A stretch of 64,000 nucleotides of DNA from Buchnera aphidicola (Microlophium carnosum) (lineage in GTDB: Bacteria > Pseudomonadota > Gammaproteobacteria > Enterobacterales > Enterobacteriaceae), in assembly GCA_011752475.1 (NCBI GenBank), contig CP048747.1:1-64000 (forward strand), in the 5' to 3' direction. Position 1 is the first letter of the stretch. Every line of letters starts with the position of its first letter. The notes beneath the pieces are model-generated. The model was not told the origin of the DNA and searched no databases. It saw nothing but the letters and a program-made list of their open reading frames with translations. Positions 25,880-36,040 of this stretch are shown here, piece by piece. Made by a program: the position numbers and the translations under genes.

Positions 25880-27709
25880 TTATTCTACTGTAACTGATTT
25901 AGCAAGATGCCTTGGTTGATCAATATTTTTTCTTTTTTTTAATGCAATATAGTAAGCAAGTAATTGTAGGGGTATTGTATAAAAAATAGGTGCTATTAAT
26001 TCTTCTACATACGGTAGTTTTATAACATTTATATTATCTTCATAATCAAATATATGATCGGAAAATACATAAATTATACCTCCTCTAGCACATATTTCTT
26101 TTATATTTTTTTTATTTTTTTCAAACAATGAATTTTTAGGGGCAATCATAATGATTGGTATATTCTTATCGATTAAGGCAAGAGGACCATGTTTGAGTTC
26201 TCCAGATAGATAAGCCTCAGCATGAATATAAGAAATTTCTTTTACTTTTAAAGCTCCTTCCATTGCAATTGGATATTGATTTCCTCTTCCAAGAAATAGC
26301 ATGTTTTTTTTATTAGCTATACTATCAGCTATATTTTTTATTAATTTATTTTTTTTTAGAACTTCTGCAATTCTAATAGGTAAAACATTTAATGTTTGTA
26401 TAATTTTTTTTGAAATACTATTATTCTTTTTTTTTAAATTTATTATATTAGCAACTAACATAAGTAAAACAGTTAATTGAGTCGTAAAAGATTTTGTTGA
26501 AGCTACTCCTATTTCTAAACCTGCTTTAGTTAATATATAGAAATCAGATTCTTTAACTAGAGAAGAACTTTCCATATTACATATAGTTAAATTTCCTAAA
26601 TATTCAAACTTTTTCGAGTATCTTAATGCTGATAATATATCAGCAGTTTCACCTGATTGCGATAAAGTAATGAATAAACTTTTTTTTCTTACAATCAGTT
26701 TTCTTGAAGAAAATTCAGATGCAATTTCAACATCGCAAGGAATATTAGCAAGTGATTCAAACCAATATTTGGAAATCATCGCGGCATTATATGACGTCCC
26801 ACATGCAACTATTTGAATATTTTCTGTATTATAAAATATATGATTTGCTTTTAATTCTAATTCAGAAAAAAATATTTCATAGCTATTTTTTAATCGGTTT
26901 TGTAAAGTATTTTGAATTGATTTAGGTTGTTCATATATTTCTTTTTCCATATAATAACGGTATTTTCCTTTTTTTACTGATTTGTATTCTATATTAGATA
27001 TGATTTCTTTTGGCTGTATTATGGAATTATTTTCGTTGAAGATATTAATTTCCTTTTTTTTAACAATAGCAATTTCACCTTCTTCTAAATATATAAAACG
27101 TTTTGTTATATGCAATAATGCGATTTGATCAGAAGCTATAAAGTTTTCTTTTACTCCTAATCCTATGATTAATGGACTTTTAGAACGTGCAGCTATTAAT
27201 TTTGAGGGATTATTTTTATCAATTACAACCATACTATAATTACCATCTAATTTTTTTATGCTATTTTGTATAACGTTTTTCAGCGAATCTTTTTTTTTGT
27301 TTTGTTCCCAATGTAATAAATGTGCAATTACTTCCGTATCAGTTTCAGAAGAGAATATATATCCTTTTTTTTGTAAAAAAAGACGTAATGTAGAATTATT
27401 TTCAATAATTCCATTGTGTACAACAACAATGTTTGAAGAAATATGTGGATGAGTGTTCTCTTTTGAAACTTTTCCATGAGTAGCCCATCGGGTATGAGCT
27501 ACACCAACATTACCAAGTATTTTTTTTTTATGTATTTTTTTTACAAGCTCATTAACTTTACCAACACAACGAATTCTAATAATATTATTTTTATCGTCTA
27601 TTACAGCTAATCCTGAAGAATCATATCCTCGGTATTCTAGTTTTTTAATGCTATCGATAAGAAAATTAGTAATATTACGTTGTGTTACTGCAGCAACAAT
27701 ACCACACAT
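25880..27709 (-). CDS. glmS: Glucosamine-6-phosphate synthase (isomerizing)
   Basis: GlmS makes glucosamine-6-phosphate from fructose-6-phosphate and glutamine, the first step to UDP-GlcNAc for peptidoglycan. The class II glutaminase domain starts MCGIVAAV, with Cys2 becoming the N-terminal nucleophile, and includes HTRWATHG. Two SIS sugar-binding domains follow, with [16 protein letters not shown] and [16 protein letters not shown]. The C-terminus [13 protein letters not shown] is the canonical end. Length 609 residues, as in E. coli. It lies downstream of glmU in the same direction. Confidence 0.97.
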   Translation of the reverse strand: MCGIVAAVTQRNITNFLIDSIKKLEYRGYDSSGLAVIDDKNNIIRIRCVGKVNELVKKIHKKKILGNVGVAHTRWATHGKVSKENTHPHISSNIVVVHNGIIENNSTLRLFLQKKGYIFSSETDTEVIAHLLHWEQNKKKDSLKNVIQNSIKKLDGNYSMVVIDKNNPSKLIAARSKSPLIIGLGVKENFIASDQIALLHITKRFIYLEEGEIAIVKKKEINIFNENNSIIQPKEIISNIEYKSVKKGKYRYYMEKEIYEQPKSIQNTLQNRLKNSYEIFFSELELKANHIFYNTENIQIVACGTSYNAAMISKYWFESLANIPCDVEIASEFSSRKLIVRKKSLFITLSQSGETADILSALRYSKKFEYLGNLTICNMESSSLVKESDFYILTKAGLEIGVASTKSFTTQLTVLLMLVANIINLKKKNNSISKKIIQTLNVLPIRIAEVLKKNKLIKNIADSIANKKNMLFLGRGNQYPIAMEGALKVKEISYIHAEAYLSGELKHGPLALIDKNIPIIMIAPKNSLFEKNKKNIKEICARGGIIYVFSDHIFDYEDNINVIKLPYVEELIAPIFYTIPLQLLAYYIALKKRKNIDQPRHLAKSVTVE

Positions 27710-27783
27710 ATTGATACCTTTTATTTTTATTAAAACAGTTTTATTTTAAAAATAAATATACTAACTTGATGAACTATATATGA

Positions 27784-29157
27784 TTATTTTTTAATTTTAT
27801 TAGGACGAATCCAGTTTTTTTTATATATTTGTTTTTTAGTATTATAAACTAAACAAGCTGTATTTACATCTTTTGTTAAAGTAGTTCCTGCTGCAATCGT
27901 TGTGTTTGTTACAATTTTTATCGGTGCAATTAATTGTGTATTAGATCCGACTAAAACATTGTCACCAATAATAGTTTTTAATTTGTTTACACCATCATAA
28001 TTACATGTAATACTACCAGCTCCAATATTTACTTTAGAACCAATTTCAGAATTACCAAGATAACTTAAGTGTTTTACTTTAGATTCTTTTTTAATCATAC
28101 TATCTTTTATTTCAACAAAATTTCCTATTTGAACATTTTTATCTAATAAAGTATTTGATCGTAAATGAGCAAATGGACCTATAATACAACTTTTTCCTAT
28201 TTTAGCATTTTCTATGATTGTATATGCTTGAATACTAGTCTGACTATCAATAATACTATTTCTAATAATACAACCAGGACCAATGGTAACATTATTTCCT
28301 AAAATAATATTACTTTCTAAAATTACACCGGTATCTATTTCAACATTTTTTCCGTGTTGCAATGTTCCTCTAAGAATGAAATTAGATGGATCTTTTATTG
28401 TAACTCCGTTGATAAGCAATTTATCAATTTGTTTTTTTTGGAAAATTCTCTCTAAAGCAGATAATTGTAATTTATTATTTATTCCTAATATTTCTTCATA
28501 ATTAATAGGTTGTACTGTTGCAATAAAATTTCCTTCTAAATAAGCTAAAGATACAATATCTGTTGCATAAAATTCTTGTTTTTTGTTGTTTTTATCAATT
28601 TTTTCTAACCATCTTTTTAAGTCTTTACTCGTTGCTATAAAAATTCCTGAATATATTTCTTGGATATTTTTTTGTTTATTAGTAGCATCTATCTCTTCTA
28701 TTATACCAATGACTTTTCCTTTTTTTCGCAAAATACGTCCGTATCCACTAGGATTTTTTACTTTTACAGTTAATAAACTAATTTTTGATTTTTTTTTAGA
28801 TTGTTGCAGTTTTTTTATTGATTCAACTGAAATAAATGGTACGTCTCCATATAGAACTAGTATCTCTTTATTATCTAAAATTTTTTTTATTGCTAATAGT
28901 ATAGCTTGTCCTGTTCCTTGTGGTTTTTTTTGTATTACCCACTGAATCGGAATATTATTAATATTAGGCAATACAATTTTTTTTTGAGTGTTATAAACCA
29001 GTATAATTTTTTCAGGTTTAATAGATTGTGCTGTTTGTATTACATGTTCTAAAATTGTTTTTCCTCCTAAATAGTGTAATACTTTAGGATAATTAGATTG
29101 CATTCTAGTTCCTTTTCCAGCAGCGAGTATTACTATAATTATTTCTTGTTTTGACAT
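27784..29157 (-). CDS. glmU: Bifunctional UDP-GlcNAc pyrophosphorylase / glucosamine-1-P acetyltransferase
   Basis: GlmU catalyses the last two steps of UDP-GlcNAc synthesis. The N-terminal uridylyltransferase domain shows the nucleotide loop ILAAGKGTRMQSNYPKVLH and later KPQGTGQAI. The C-terminal half is a left-handed beta-helix of hexapeptide repeats (for example VEIDTGVILESNIILGNNVTIG) and carries the acetyl-CoA site region GAGSITCNYDGVNK. Length 457 residues (E. coli 456). Together with glmS it forms a glmUS operon, here near rpoH instead of after atpC as in E. coli. Confidence 0.97.
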   Translation of the reverse strand: MSKQEIIIVILAAGKGTRMQSNYPKVLHYLGGKTILEHVIQTAQSIKPEKIILVYNTQKKIVLPNINNIPIQWVIQKKPQGTGQAILLAIKKILDNKEILVLYGDVPFISVESIKKLQQSKKKSKISLLTVKVKNPSGYGRILRKKGKVIGIIEEIDATNKQKNIQEIYSGIFIATSKDLKRWLEKIDKNNKKQEFYATDIVSLAYLEGNFIATVQPINYEEILGINNKLQLSALERIFQKKQIDKLLINGVTIKDPSNFILRGTLQHGKNVEIDTGVILESNIILGNNVTIGPGCIIRNSIIDSQTSIQAYTIIENAKIGKSCIIGPFAHLRSNTLLDKNVQIGNFVEIKDSMIKKESKVKHLSYLGNSEIGSKVNIGAGSITCNYDGVNKLKTIIGDNVLVGSNTQLIAPIKIVTNTTIAAGTTLTKDVNTACLVYNTKKQIYKKNWIRPNKIKK

Positions 29158-29339
29158 AAATATCCTTTTTTATATATTTTATTAAATAAAAGATTTGTAA
29201 TTTTTTATGAATTGTTTTTTTATTTTAAATCTATTAGTTCAATATTATAAAATTTTTAATAAATAATTTTTATCTATGAATTTATGTATATATAATATGT
29301 TTTTTATAATAAAATATATTATATTTTTTAGGATTGTTT

Positions 29340-30158
29340 ATGTGTTACATTATTGCAGTAGATTTAGATGGTACTTTGCTTTCTTCAAAGAATAAAATAA
29401 CAAAATATACTCAAGAAATTATACGGATATTGATAAAAAAAAGGTTTTATTTCATTTTTGCTTCAGGTCGTCATTATATAGATGTTATGGAAATTAGAGA
29501 TAGTTTAAAAATAAATATTTTTATGATTACTTCTAATGGAGCTAAAATTTATAATTTAGATAATGAATTAATATTTAGTAATGATCTAGAAGAAAATATT
29601 GCTTCAAAACTTTGCAGAATAAAATATTTAGATACAGAAATAATTACTCAAATATATCAAAATAATAAATGGTACATAAATAATAATAAAATAGATAATA
29701 AATTTTGTTCTGCTCTTTCAATATTAAAATATCAATATTTTCATCCAGATAATTTAAATTTTAATAACATCAGCAAAATTTTTTTTACAAGTAGAAATTT
29801 TCAAAAATTATATATTCTAAAAAGAACAATTGCGAATTATTATGGCAAGAAAGTTCATATGAATTTTTCAGTTCCCGGTTGTCTTGAAATTGTTTCAGGA
29901 AGTACTTCAAAAGGTTATGGATTAAAATTAATATCTAACTTACTAGGAATTCCTTTAAATAATTGTATTGCTTTTGGAGATGGAATGAATGATCAAGATA
30001 TGCTAACTGTTGCTGGAAAAGCATATATTATGAAAAATGCAGATTCACGTTTAAAAAATGCATTGCCTCATCTTGAAGTTATTGAAAGTAATGACAATGA
30101 TGGTGTTGCAAGGTGTTTAAATAAAATTTTTATAGAAAGTAATGCAAAGATAGTATAA
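29340..30158 (+). CDS. yigL: HAD-family sugar/pyridoxal phosphatase YigL (Cof type)
   Basis: This is a Cof-type HAD phosphatase; E. coli YigL dephosphorylates sugar phosphates and pyridoxal phosphate. Motif I is VDLDGTLLSS with the nucleophilic aspartate, motif II is the ITSNGA segment, motif III is a lysine in SKGYGLKL, and motif IV is FGDGMNDQDML. The match to YigL is strong throughout (FASGRHYIDV, VSGSTSKGYG). The start is ATG at 29340, seven bases after AGG; a TTG at 29334 is less likely. It keeps the E. coli order yigL - metR - metE. Confidence 0.93.
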   Translation: MCYIIAVDLDGTLLSSKNKITKYTQEIIRILIKKRFYFIFASGRHYIDVMEIRDSLKINIFMITSNGAKIYNLDNELIFSNDLEENIASKLCRIKYLDTEIITQIYQNNKWYINNNKIDNKFCSALSILKYQYFHPDNLNFNNISKIFFTSRNFQKLYILKRTIANYYGKKVHMNFSVPGCLEIVSGSTSKGYGLKLISNLLGIPLNNCIAFGDGMNDQDMLTVAGKAYIMKNADSRLKNALPHLEVIESNDNDGVARCLNKIFIESNAKIV

Positions 30159-30174
30159 AGTTGATAAAAAATAT

Positions 30175-30981
30175 TTATATGACATTTAATAATAAAAAAG
30201 AAATATTCTTTTGAAGAAATTGTTTTTCATTAAATACATTATAAGTAAATTGTAAATAAGTAAAAGCATGTGAACGTATATAATGAATAAAATTTTTTAT
30301 AACTAGTTTTCTTTATTCACGATTACGTGTAGTTGCATATAATCGTCCTTATTTTCATGTCCTATTCTTTTTATTTACGATTAATCCTTGATGTTCAAAA
30401 TCATCTACTACCTAATTTGGGTCAGTGCAGTAATTCCCATTTGTTCTGATACTATTTGAATTAACAGTAACGTATTATTAGTATTTTTTAAAACAGGTAT
30501 AATATTAGAAAATTATAAAAAACATTTCTATATAATTAGTCTGTTTTTTGAATAGGATAAGTCAATAATATTTTAGATACAATATGTTCTAGTATAATAT
30601 TATTTTTCAAAAAATAAAAAGATTATTAAGAAAAACACTAATTAAATTTTAAAAGTAAATACTAGTATATAAAATAAATTACTCTGTAGGAATACTTCAT
30701 AAGTTAATACAATATAGAGCTGTTTTTTAGTAAATATAGTTGAGTATTCAAATTTATGTCAGAAAAAAAAATTATTTCTACTTGAAAACATGTTTCTTAG
30801 AAAATTGGTAATTCTAATATTATCCCTATAATAGATTTATGACATGAAATAGATAATTAAATAATTATATGATAAGAGTTTATAGATGATTGTATTTAAT
30901 GTAGTTTTGAGTAGTAGCTGTACTTAATGAATCGTTATTTTTTAATGCTTATAGTATGTGAAGATGTTTTATTTTAATCAT
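30175..30981 (-). pseudogene. metR: Decayed metR (LysR-type regulator of methionine genes)
   Basis: No intact gene remains, but the minus strand from an ATG at 30981 reads MIKIKHLHIL-stop-ALKNNDSL, matching E. coli MetR MIEVKHLKTLQALRNCGSL with Gln11 (CAA) turned into TAA at 30949-30951. Further down, FQVEIIFFSDINLNTQLYL matches the MetR [38 protein letters not shown] matches NTLLLIQMVAARMGIAAL. After a frameshift, VVDDFEHQGLIV and GRLYATTRNRE match the C-terminal part. Several stops and shifts exist. It lies divergent from metE, exactly where metR belongs. MetR normally activates metE and metF when homocysteine is present. Confidence 0.92.
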
Positions 30982-31122
30982 GATATTTTTTCATATTCAG
31001 AATGAACTATTTAGGATTGCTAATTTTTTAATGTTAGAATTATAGGATATATATTTTATAGAAAGCAATTATAAATTATTTTAAAAAAAATAATCTTACT
31101 TATAAAAAATAGGATATTTAAA

Positions 31123-33396
31123 ATGCAAATTTTCAATCATACTCTTGGATTTCCAAGAATAGGTTTGAATCGCGAGTTAAAAAAAGCTCAAGAAAAATAT
31201 TGGTCTGGCGATCTTCCACTACAAGATTTATTATCAGTTGGTTGTAAATTGAGAAAAGAAAATTGGAAAAAACAAAAAGAATCTGGTATTGATTATATAC
31301 CCGTGGGAGATTTTTCTTGGTATGATCATGTGTTGACTACTAGTATGATGTTAGGAAATATTCCAGAAAGACATAATACGGTTAATTCCATTGATTTAGA
31401 TTGTTTGTTTCGTGTTGCACGAGGATGCTCTCCAGATATTTCAGCTTCAGAAATGACTAAATGGTTTAATACTAATTATCATTACATTGTACCTGAGTTT
31501 TACAAAAATAAAATTCTCAAATTCTCTTGGAAACAAATTTTAGACGAGGTAGATGAAGCATTGTTGTTAGGTCACAAAGTGAAACCTATACTTTTAGGAC
31601 CAATTACATATCTTTGGCTAGGAAAAGTAAAAGGAGAATATTTTGATCGTCTTGATATTTTAAAAGATATAGTTCCAATATATCAACACGTTTTAAAAGA
31701 ATTGTCCAAACGTGGTGTTGATTTTATTCAAATTGATGAACCTGCACTAGTTTTAGAATTGCCAAAAAAATGGAAGGAAGCTTATTATTATGTTTACAAA
31801 GAATTATCTGGAATAACAAAACTATTACTTACAACATATTTTGATAGTATTGAACATAATATAGAATTTATTCGTGATCTTCCAATTCAAGGTATTCATA
31901 TTGATTTAGTATTTGGAAAATATAATTTAAAAAGTTTTATTTCTAAAATATCAACAGAATGGATGCTATCTTTAGGTGTTATTAATGGTCGAAATATTTG
32001 GCGTTCTGATCTTTTAAAATGGTTTAATACTATTAAAGCTATCTCAAAGAATCACAGAAAAATATTAATTGGTTCATCTTGTTCTTTATTACATACACCT
32101 ATTGATTTAGAAGCAGAAAAAAAATTAGATAAAGAAGTAAAAAAATGGTTTGCTTTTTCTGTACAAAAATGTACAGAGTTAGGATTGTTATCAAATGCTT
32201 TGAATAATAATAATATTGATTTGATTACAAAATGGAGTCTACCTATCCATGAGCGTAGATTTTCTACAAGAGTACATAAAACTCAAGTAAATAATCGTTT
32301 ATCTAATTTTGTAATTGAGGAACATCAACGTTTAAATGCTTATGAAATTCGTTCTATACAACAAAATAAAAAATTTAATTTACCTATTCTACCAATAACT
32401 ACAATCGGATCCTTTCCGCAAACTGTTGATATAAGAAAATTACGACGTGATTTTAAATTAGGTTTAATCACTGTAGCAGAATATACTAAAAGAATTAAAA
32501 AACATATTGAAAAAGTTATAAAAATACAAGAAGAATTAGACATAGATGTTTTAGTTCATGGGGAAGCTGAAAGAAACGATATGGTAGAATATTTTAGTGA
32601 ACATTTAGACGGATTTATATTTACAAATCATGGATGGGTGCAAAGTTATGGTTCACGGTGTGTAAAACCACCTATTATTATTGGAGATATTAGTCGTTCA
32701 CAACCTATTACTATAGAGTGGTCTAAATATGCTCAATCTTTAACTAAAAAACCAGTGAAAGGAATGTTAACAGGACCAGTCACAATTTTATTTTGGTCTT
32801 TTCCTAGAGAAGATATTTCATTAAAAAAAATTGCGATACAAATTGCTTTAGCATTGCATGACGAGGTTTTAGATTTAGAAAAAGAAGGAATAGAAATAAT
32901 TCAAATTGATGAACCAGCATTACGAGAAGGTTTACCTCTACGAAAAAGTTCTTGGAATGAATATTTATCTTGGGCTGTTGATGTATTTCGTTTAAGTGCT
33001 GCAGGCGTTAAAAATACTACACAAATTCATACACATATGTGTTATTGTGAATTTAATGATATCATGCATGCTATTGCACTATTAGATGCTGATGTGATTA
33101 CCATTGAAACAGCTCGTTCAGATATGGAATTATTAGAATCATTTAAAGAATTTCAATACCCTAACGAAGTTGGTCCGGGAGTATATGATATTCATTCTCC
33201 TAATATACCAAGTACAAAATCAATAACCATTCTTTTAAATAAAGCAATAAAATATATTCCTATTAAACGAATTTGGGTTAATCCAGATTGCGGATTAAAA
33301 ACAAGAAACTGGAATGAAACAATATCAGCTTTAAAAAATATGGTTGAAGCAACTAAAAAACTTAGGGAAAAAATCAAAGAGAATTGTCTGAATTAA
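31123..33396 (+). CDS. metE: Cobalamin-independent methionine synthase
   Basis: MetE methylates homocysteine with methyltetrahydrofolate-triglutamate, the last step to methionine. It is a zinc enzyme with duplicated TIM-barrel halves. The zinc ligands are visible as HMC in [10 protein letters not shown] (His638, Cys640) and the distant cysteine in NPDCGLKTR. The start [22 protein letters not shown] is canonical. Length 757 residues (E. coli 753), intact. Its former activator gene metR, immediately upstream and divergent, is destroyed. A bidirectional hairpin follows the gene. Confidence 0.97.
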   Translation: MQIFNHTLGFPRIGLNRELKKAQEKYWSGDLPLQDLLSVGCKLRKENWKKQKESGIDYIPVGDFSWYDHVLTTSMMLGNIPERHNTVNSIDLDCLFRVARGCSPDISASEMTKWFNTNYHYIVPEFYKNKILKFSWKQILDEVDEALLLGHKVKPILLGPITYLWLGKVKGEYFDRLDILKDIVPIYQHVLKELSKRGVDFIQIDEPALVLELPKKWKEAYYYVYKELSGITKLLLTTYFDSIEHNIEFIRDLPIQGIHIDLVFGKYNLKSFISKISTEWMLSLGVINGRNIWRSDLLKWFNTIKAISKNHRKILIGSSCSLLHTPIDLEAEKKLDKEVKKWFAFSVQKCTELGLLSNALNNNNIDLITKWSLPIHERRFSTRVHKTQVNNRLSNFVIEEHQRLNAYEIRSIQQNKKFNLPILPITTIGSFPQTVDIRKLRRDFKLGLITVAEYTKRIKKHIEKVIKIQEELDIDVLVHGEAERNDMVEYFSEHLDGFIFTNHGWVQSYGSRCVKPPIIIGDISRSQPITIEWSKYAQSLTKKPVKGMLTGPVTILFWSFPREDISLKKIAIQIALALHDEVLDLEKEGIEIIQIDEPALREGLPLRKSSWNEYLSWAVDVFRLSAAGVKNTTQIHTHMCYCEFNDIMHAIALLDADVITIETARSDMELLESFKEFQYPNEVGPGVYDIHSPNIPSTKSITILLNKAIKYIPIKRIWVNPDCGLKTRNWNETISALKNMVEATKKLREKIKENCLN

Positions 33397-33435
33397 ATGA
33401 ACTTATTTTTCATTTTAAAAATATAATTTTGACCT

Positions 33436-33480
33436 TAAATCATCTTTTAGACTACTTATAAAAATCTAAATGATGATTTA
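33436..33480. terminator. Long hairpin between convergent metE and purH
   Basis: TAAATCATC (33436-33444) pairs with GATGATTTA (33472-33480), and TTTAGA with TCTAAA just inside, separated by one T-T mismatch. It lies between two convergent genes and probably works as a bidirectional terminator. Confidence 0.55.
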
Positions 33481-33522
33481 ATGCTTATAAATTTTTTATG
33501 GATTTTTTTAATAACAAAAAAA

Positions 33523-35100
33523 TTAATGTTTAAAATGACGTTTATTAGTAAAAATCATTGCTATATTGTGTTCATCTGCAGCTTCAATAATTTCTTTGTC
33601 ACGTATTGAACCTCCTGGTTGAATTATACAACTAATTCCAACAGAGGCAGCACTGTCGATTCCGTCTCTAAAAGGAAAAAAGGCATCAGAAGCCATAGTT
33701 GCCCTAACAACATTAAAACCTTGATCCCTAACTTTTATATTGGCTAATTTAGTCGAATAAATTCTACTCATTTGACCAGCACCTATTCCGATAGTAACTT
33801 CATTACGACCGTATACAATTGCATTTGATTTTACAAATTTTGCTACTTTCCAACAGAAAATGGAATCTTTTAATTCTTTTTTTGTTGGAGTTCGTTTTGT
33901 AACAAAATTCCATGATTTATAATCTGTATTATAAGAATCATGTTCTTGTACAAGTAATCCATTAGTAATTTTTTTTAAATCTAGTCCTATTTTATTTTTT
34001 TGTAATTTTCCAGAAATAAGTACTCTTATATTTTGTTTTTTTTCTAATACTTTTAATGCTAAATCATTAATTTCCGGTATAATAATAACTTCAACAAATT
34101 GTTGATTAATAATTGTTTGAGCTGTTTTTTCATCTAATATACAGTTAATAGCAATAATACCCCCAAATGCTGAAACAGGATCAGCATGGTATGCCGATAA
34201 ATATGCTTCTAAAATATTATCTTTGACCGAAACACTACAAGGATTTCCATGTTTTACAATAACACATGCAGGTCTATTAAATTCTTTTACACATTCTAAT
34301 GCTATATCGGAATCAGATATATTATTATATGATAACATTTTTCCTTGAATCTGATATGACGTACTAATTGTTCCAGATTGAAATATATTTTTTTCTATAT
34401 AGAAAGATGCTTTTTGATGATGATTTTCTCCATACCTTAAATCTTGTTTTTTTATAAAAGAAAAATTTATTTCTTCAGGAAAAGAATTGCTTTTATCATT
34501 TTTATTAAAAGTATTTTTTTTTATAAAATATTGTGCAATAATTTTTTCATAAGACAGTGTATATTGAAATGCTTTAGATGCTAAGTAAAATCTTTTTTCT
34601 GTATTCATGGTATTATTATTAATAGAATTAATAACAAATTCAAAATCACACAGATCTACTATAATTATAACATTCTTGTAATTTTTTGCAGAAGCACGTA
34701 CAAGTGTCGGTCCACCTATATCAATATTATTTATAATATCATCTATATTATTGTTTTTAATATTTTTTATTTTTTCAAATGGATAAAAATTTACAATAAC
34801 TATGTCTATTGGATAAATATCATATAATTTCATGATTTCTTTATCTTTATCTTTTCTTCTTAAAATACCGCCCATAATCTTAGGATGTAATGTTTTAATT
34901 CGTCCATCCATTATTTCAGGGAATTTTGTATAATCTGATATTTCCGTAACAAGTATATTGTTTTTTTGTAAAATTTTTGCAGTTCCTTCTGTTGAAAATA
35001 AATTAATTTTATTTTTTATTAATATTTTTGCTGCTTCTAAAATATTTTTTTTATCTGAAACGCTAATTAGCGCATTTTTTATAAGATTATTTGATGGCAT
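33523..35100 (-). CDS. purH: Bifunctional AICAR transformylase / IMP cyclohydrolase
   Basis: PurH performs the last two steps of IMP synthesis. The N-terminal MGS-like cyclohydrolase domain begins KNALISVSDKKNILEAAK and includes MDGRIKTLHPKIMGGIL. The AICAR transformylase domain has the catalytic KHGNPCSV motif and SAFGGIIAIN, ending IAMIFTNKRHFKH. Length 525 residues (E. coli 529). purD, the usual operon partner, is absent. AICAR is also a by-product of histidine synthesis, so PurH may be kept to recycle it (inference). Confidence 0.96.
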   Translation of the reverse strand: MPSNNLIKNALISVSDKKNILEAAKILIKNKINLFSTEGTAKILQKNNILVTEISDYTKFPEIMDGRIKTLHPKIMGGILRRKDKDKEIMKLYDIYPIDIVIVNFYPFEKIKNIKNNNIDDIINNIDIGGPTLVRASAKNYKNVIIIVDLCDFEFVINSINNNTMNTEKRFYLASKAFQYTLSYEKIIAQYFIKKNTFNKNDKSNSFPEEINFSFIKKQDLRYGENHHQKASFYIEKNIFQSGTISTSYQIQGKMLSYNNISDSDIALECVKEFNRPACVIVKHGNPCSVSVKDNILEAYLSAYHADPVSAFGGIIAINCILDEKTAQTIINQQFVEVIIIPEINDLALKVLEKKQNIRVLISGKLQKNKIGLDLKKITNGLLVQEHDSYNTDYKSWNFVTKRTPTKKELKDSIFCWKVAKFVKSNAIVYGRNEVTIGIGAGQMSRIYSTKLANIKVRDQGFNVVRATMASDAFFPFRDGIDSAASVGISCIIQPGGSIRDKEIIEAADEHNIAMIFTNKRHFKH

Positions 35101-35228
35101 AATATATTTTCTTATTTTTAATAAACAATTAAATATTTTGTTATATAATATAAAGATGTATTTTTTATATTCAGATCATTTTAAATACATAATAATTTTT
35201 AGGATCATTATAAATCATATATTTATTG

Positions 35229-35245
35229 AGGGGCACTATGCCCCT
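35229..35245. terminator. GC-rich hairpin after hupA
   Basis: AGGGGCA (35229-35235) and TGCCCCT (35239-35245) form a tight 7-bp stem with a three-base loop, about 22 bases past the hupA stop codon. The stem is exceptionally GC-rich for this genome. No clean T tract follows on the minus strand, so it may be a 3' end stabiliser or a rho-assisted terminator. Confidence 0.45.
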
Positions 35246-35267
35246 TTAAATGTATTGTACGTTATAA

Positions 35268-35540
35268 TTATTTAATTGCATTTTTTAATGTTTTTCCAGA
35301 TGTAAAACTAGTTACTTTTGTAGCGGGAATTTGTATTTCTTTTCCTGTTTGAGGATTTCTCCCTGTACGAGATGATCTTAAATTAACTTTAAAAGTACCA
35401 AATCCAACTATTTGTACAGACTCACCTTTTTTTAAAGAATCGATAATAGTTGATAATGTTGTTTCTAAAGTCAATTTTGCTTGTATTTTAGATAAATTAG
35501 ATTTTTTAGAAATCACATCGATTAATTGAGTTTTATTCAT
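35268..35540 (-). CDS. hupA: DNA-binding protein HU-alpha
   Basis: HU is a nucleoid-associated protein that bends and compacts DNA. The 90-residue protein has the dimerising helices ([26 protein letters not shown]) and the beta-arm signature [24 protein letters not shown]. Its length is the same as E. coli HupA. It lies between purH and the rpoBC operon; the many genes found between hupA and rpoC in E. coli are gone. Confidence 0.96.
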   Translation of the reverse strand: MNKTQLIDVISKKSNLSKIQAKLTLETTLSTIIDSLKKGESVQIVGFGTFKVNLRSSRTGRNPQTGKEIQIPATKVTSFTSGKTLKNAIK

Positions 35541-36040
35541 TATTTTTCCTTTTTTTATTTGAATGTAAAAATTAATAATGTATTTAGATATTATTTTTAT
35601 AAATTTATATTAAAACTATATTTTTTATGGTAAGTTTTTTCTATACATTTTTGATATAAAAAGAAAAATATATTTTTTCATATTATATAATTTTTTATCA
35701 ATTAAAAATTGTTATATTTATAACAAACAATATAAAAAGAAAGAAGAGTTAGGTTAAAAATTCATAATTGAAGAAAATTTAAATATATAATATATCTAAA
35801 TATTATTAAAAATATATTCTATGAAAAATATATATTTTTTTTAAAAAAAACTATTTTTTTAAAAAATATTAAAACTAATTTTTAAAGATATTTAAATTTA
35901 ATCTGTTTAAGAACATATAAAATAATTTTTTTAGAAGAGTAAGCATACTAAAAATATTATAATATAAAATTACTATATTTTCACTGTGGCTGCTTTTAGG
36001 AGCAGCCATAATTTAAATATATAAAAATATTAAGGATCAT
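35541..36040. other. Gene-free region between hupA and rpoC
   Basis: About 500 AT-rich bases with no gene that I can support. In E. coli this interval holds the thi operon, hemE, nfi and others, so it is the scar of a large deletion. The only clear structure is the rpoC terminator hairpin at 35987-36008. The promoter of hupA must lie near its high-coordinate end. Confidence 0.5.
35987..36008 (-). terminator. Hairpin terminator after rpoC
   Basis: TGGCTGCT (35987-35994) pairs with AGCAGCCA (36001-36008) around a six-base loop, about 33 bases beyond the rpoC stop. It is a compact GC-rich stem at the end of the ribosomal-rpoBC operon. Confidence 0.65.
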
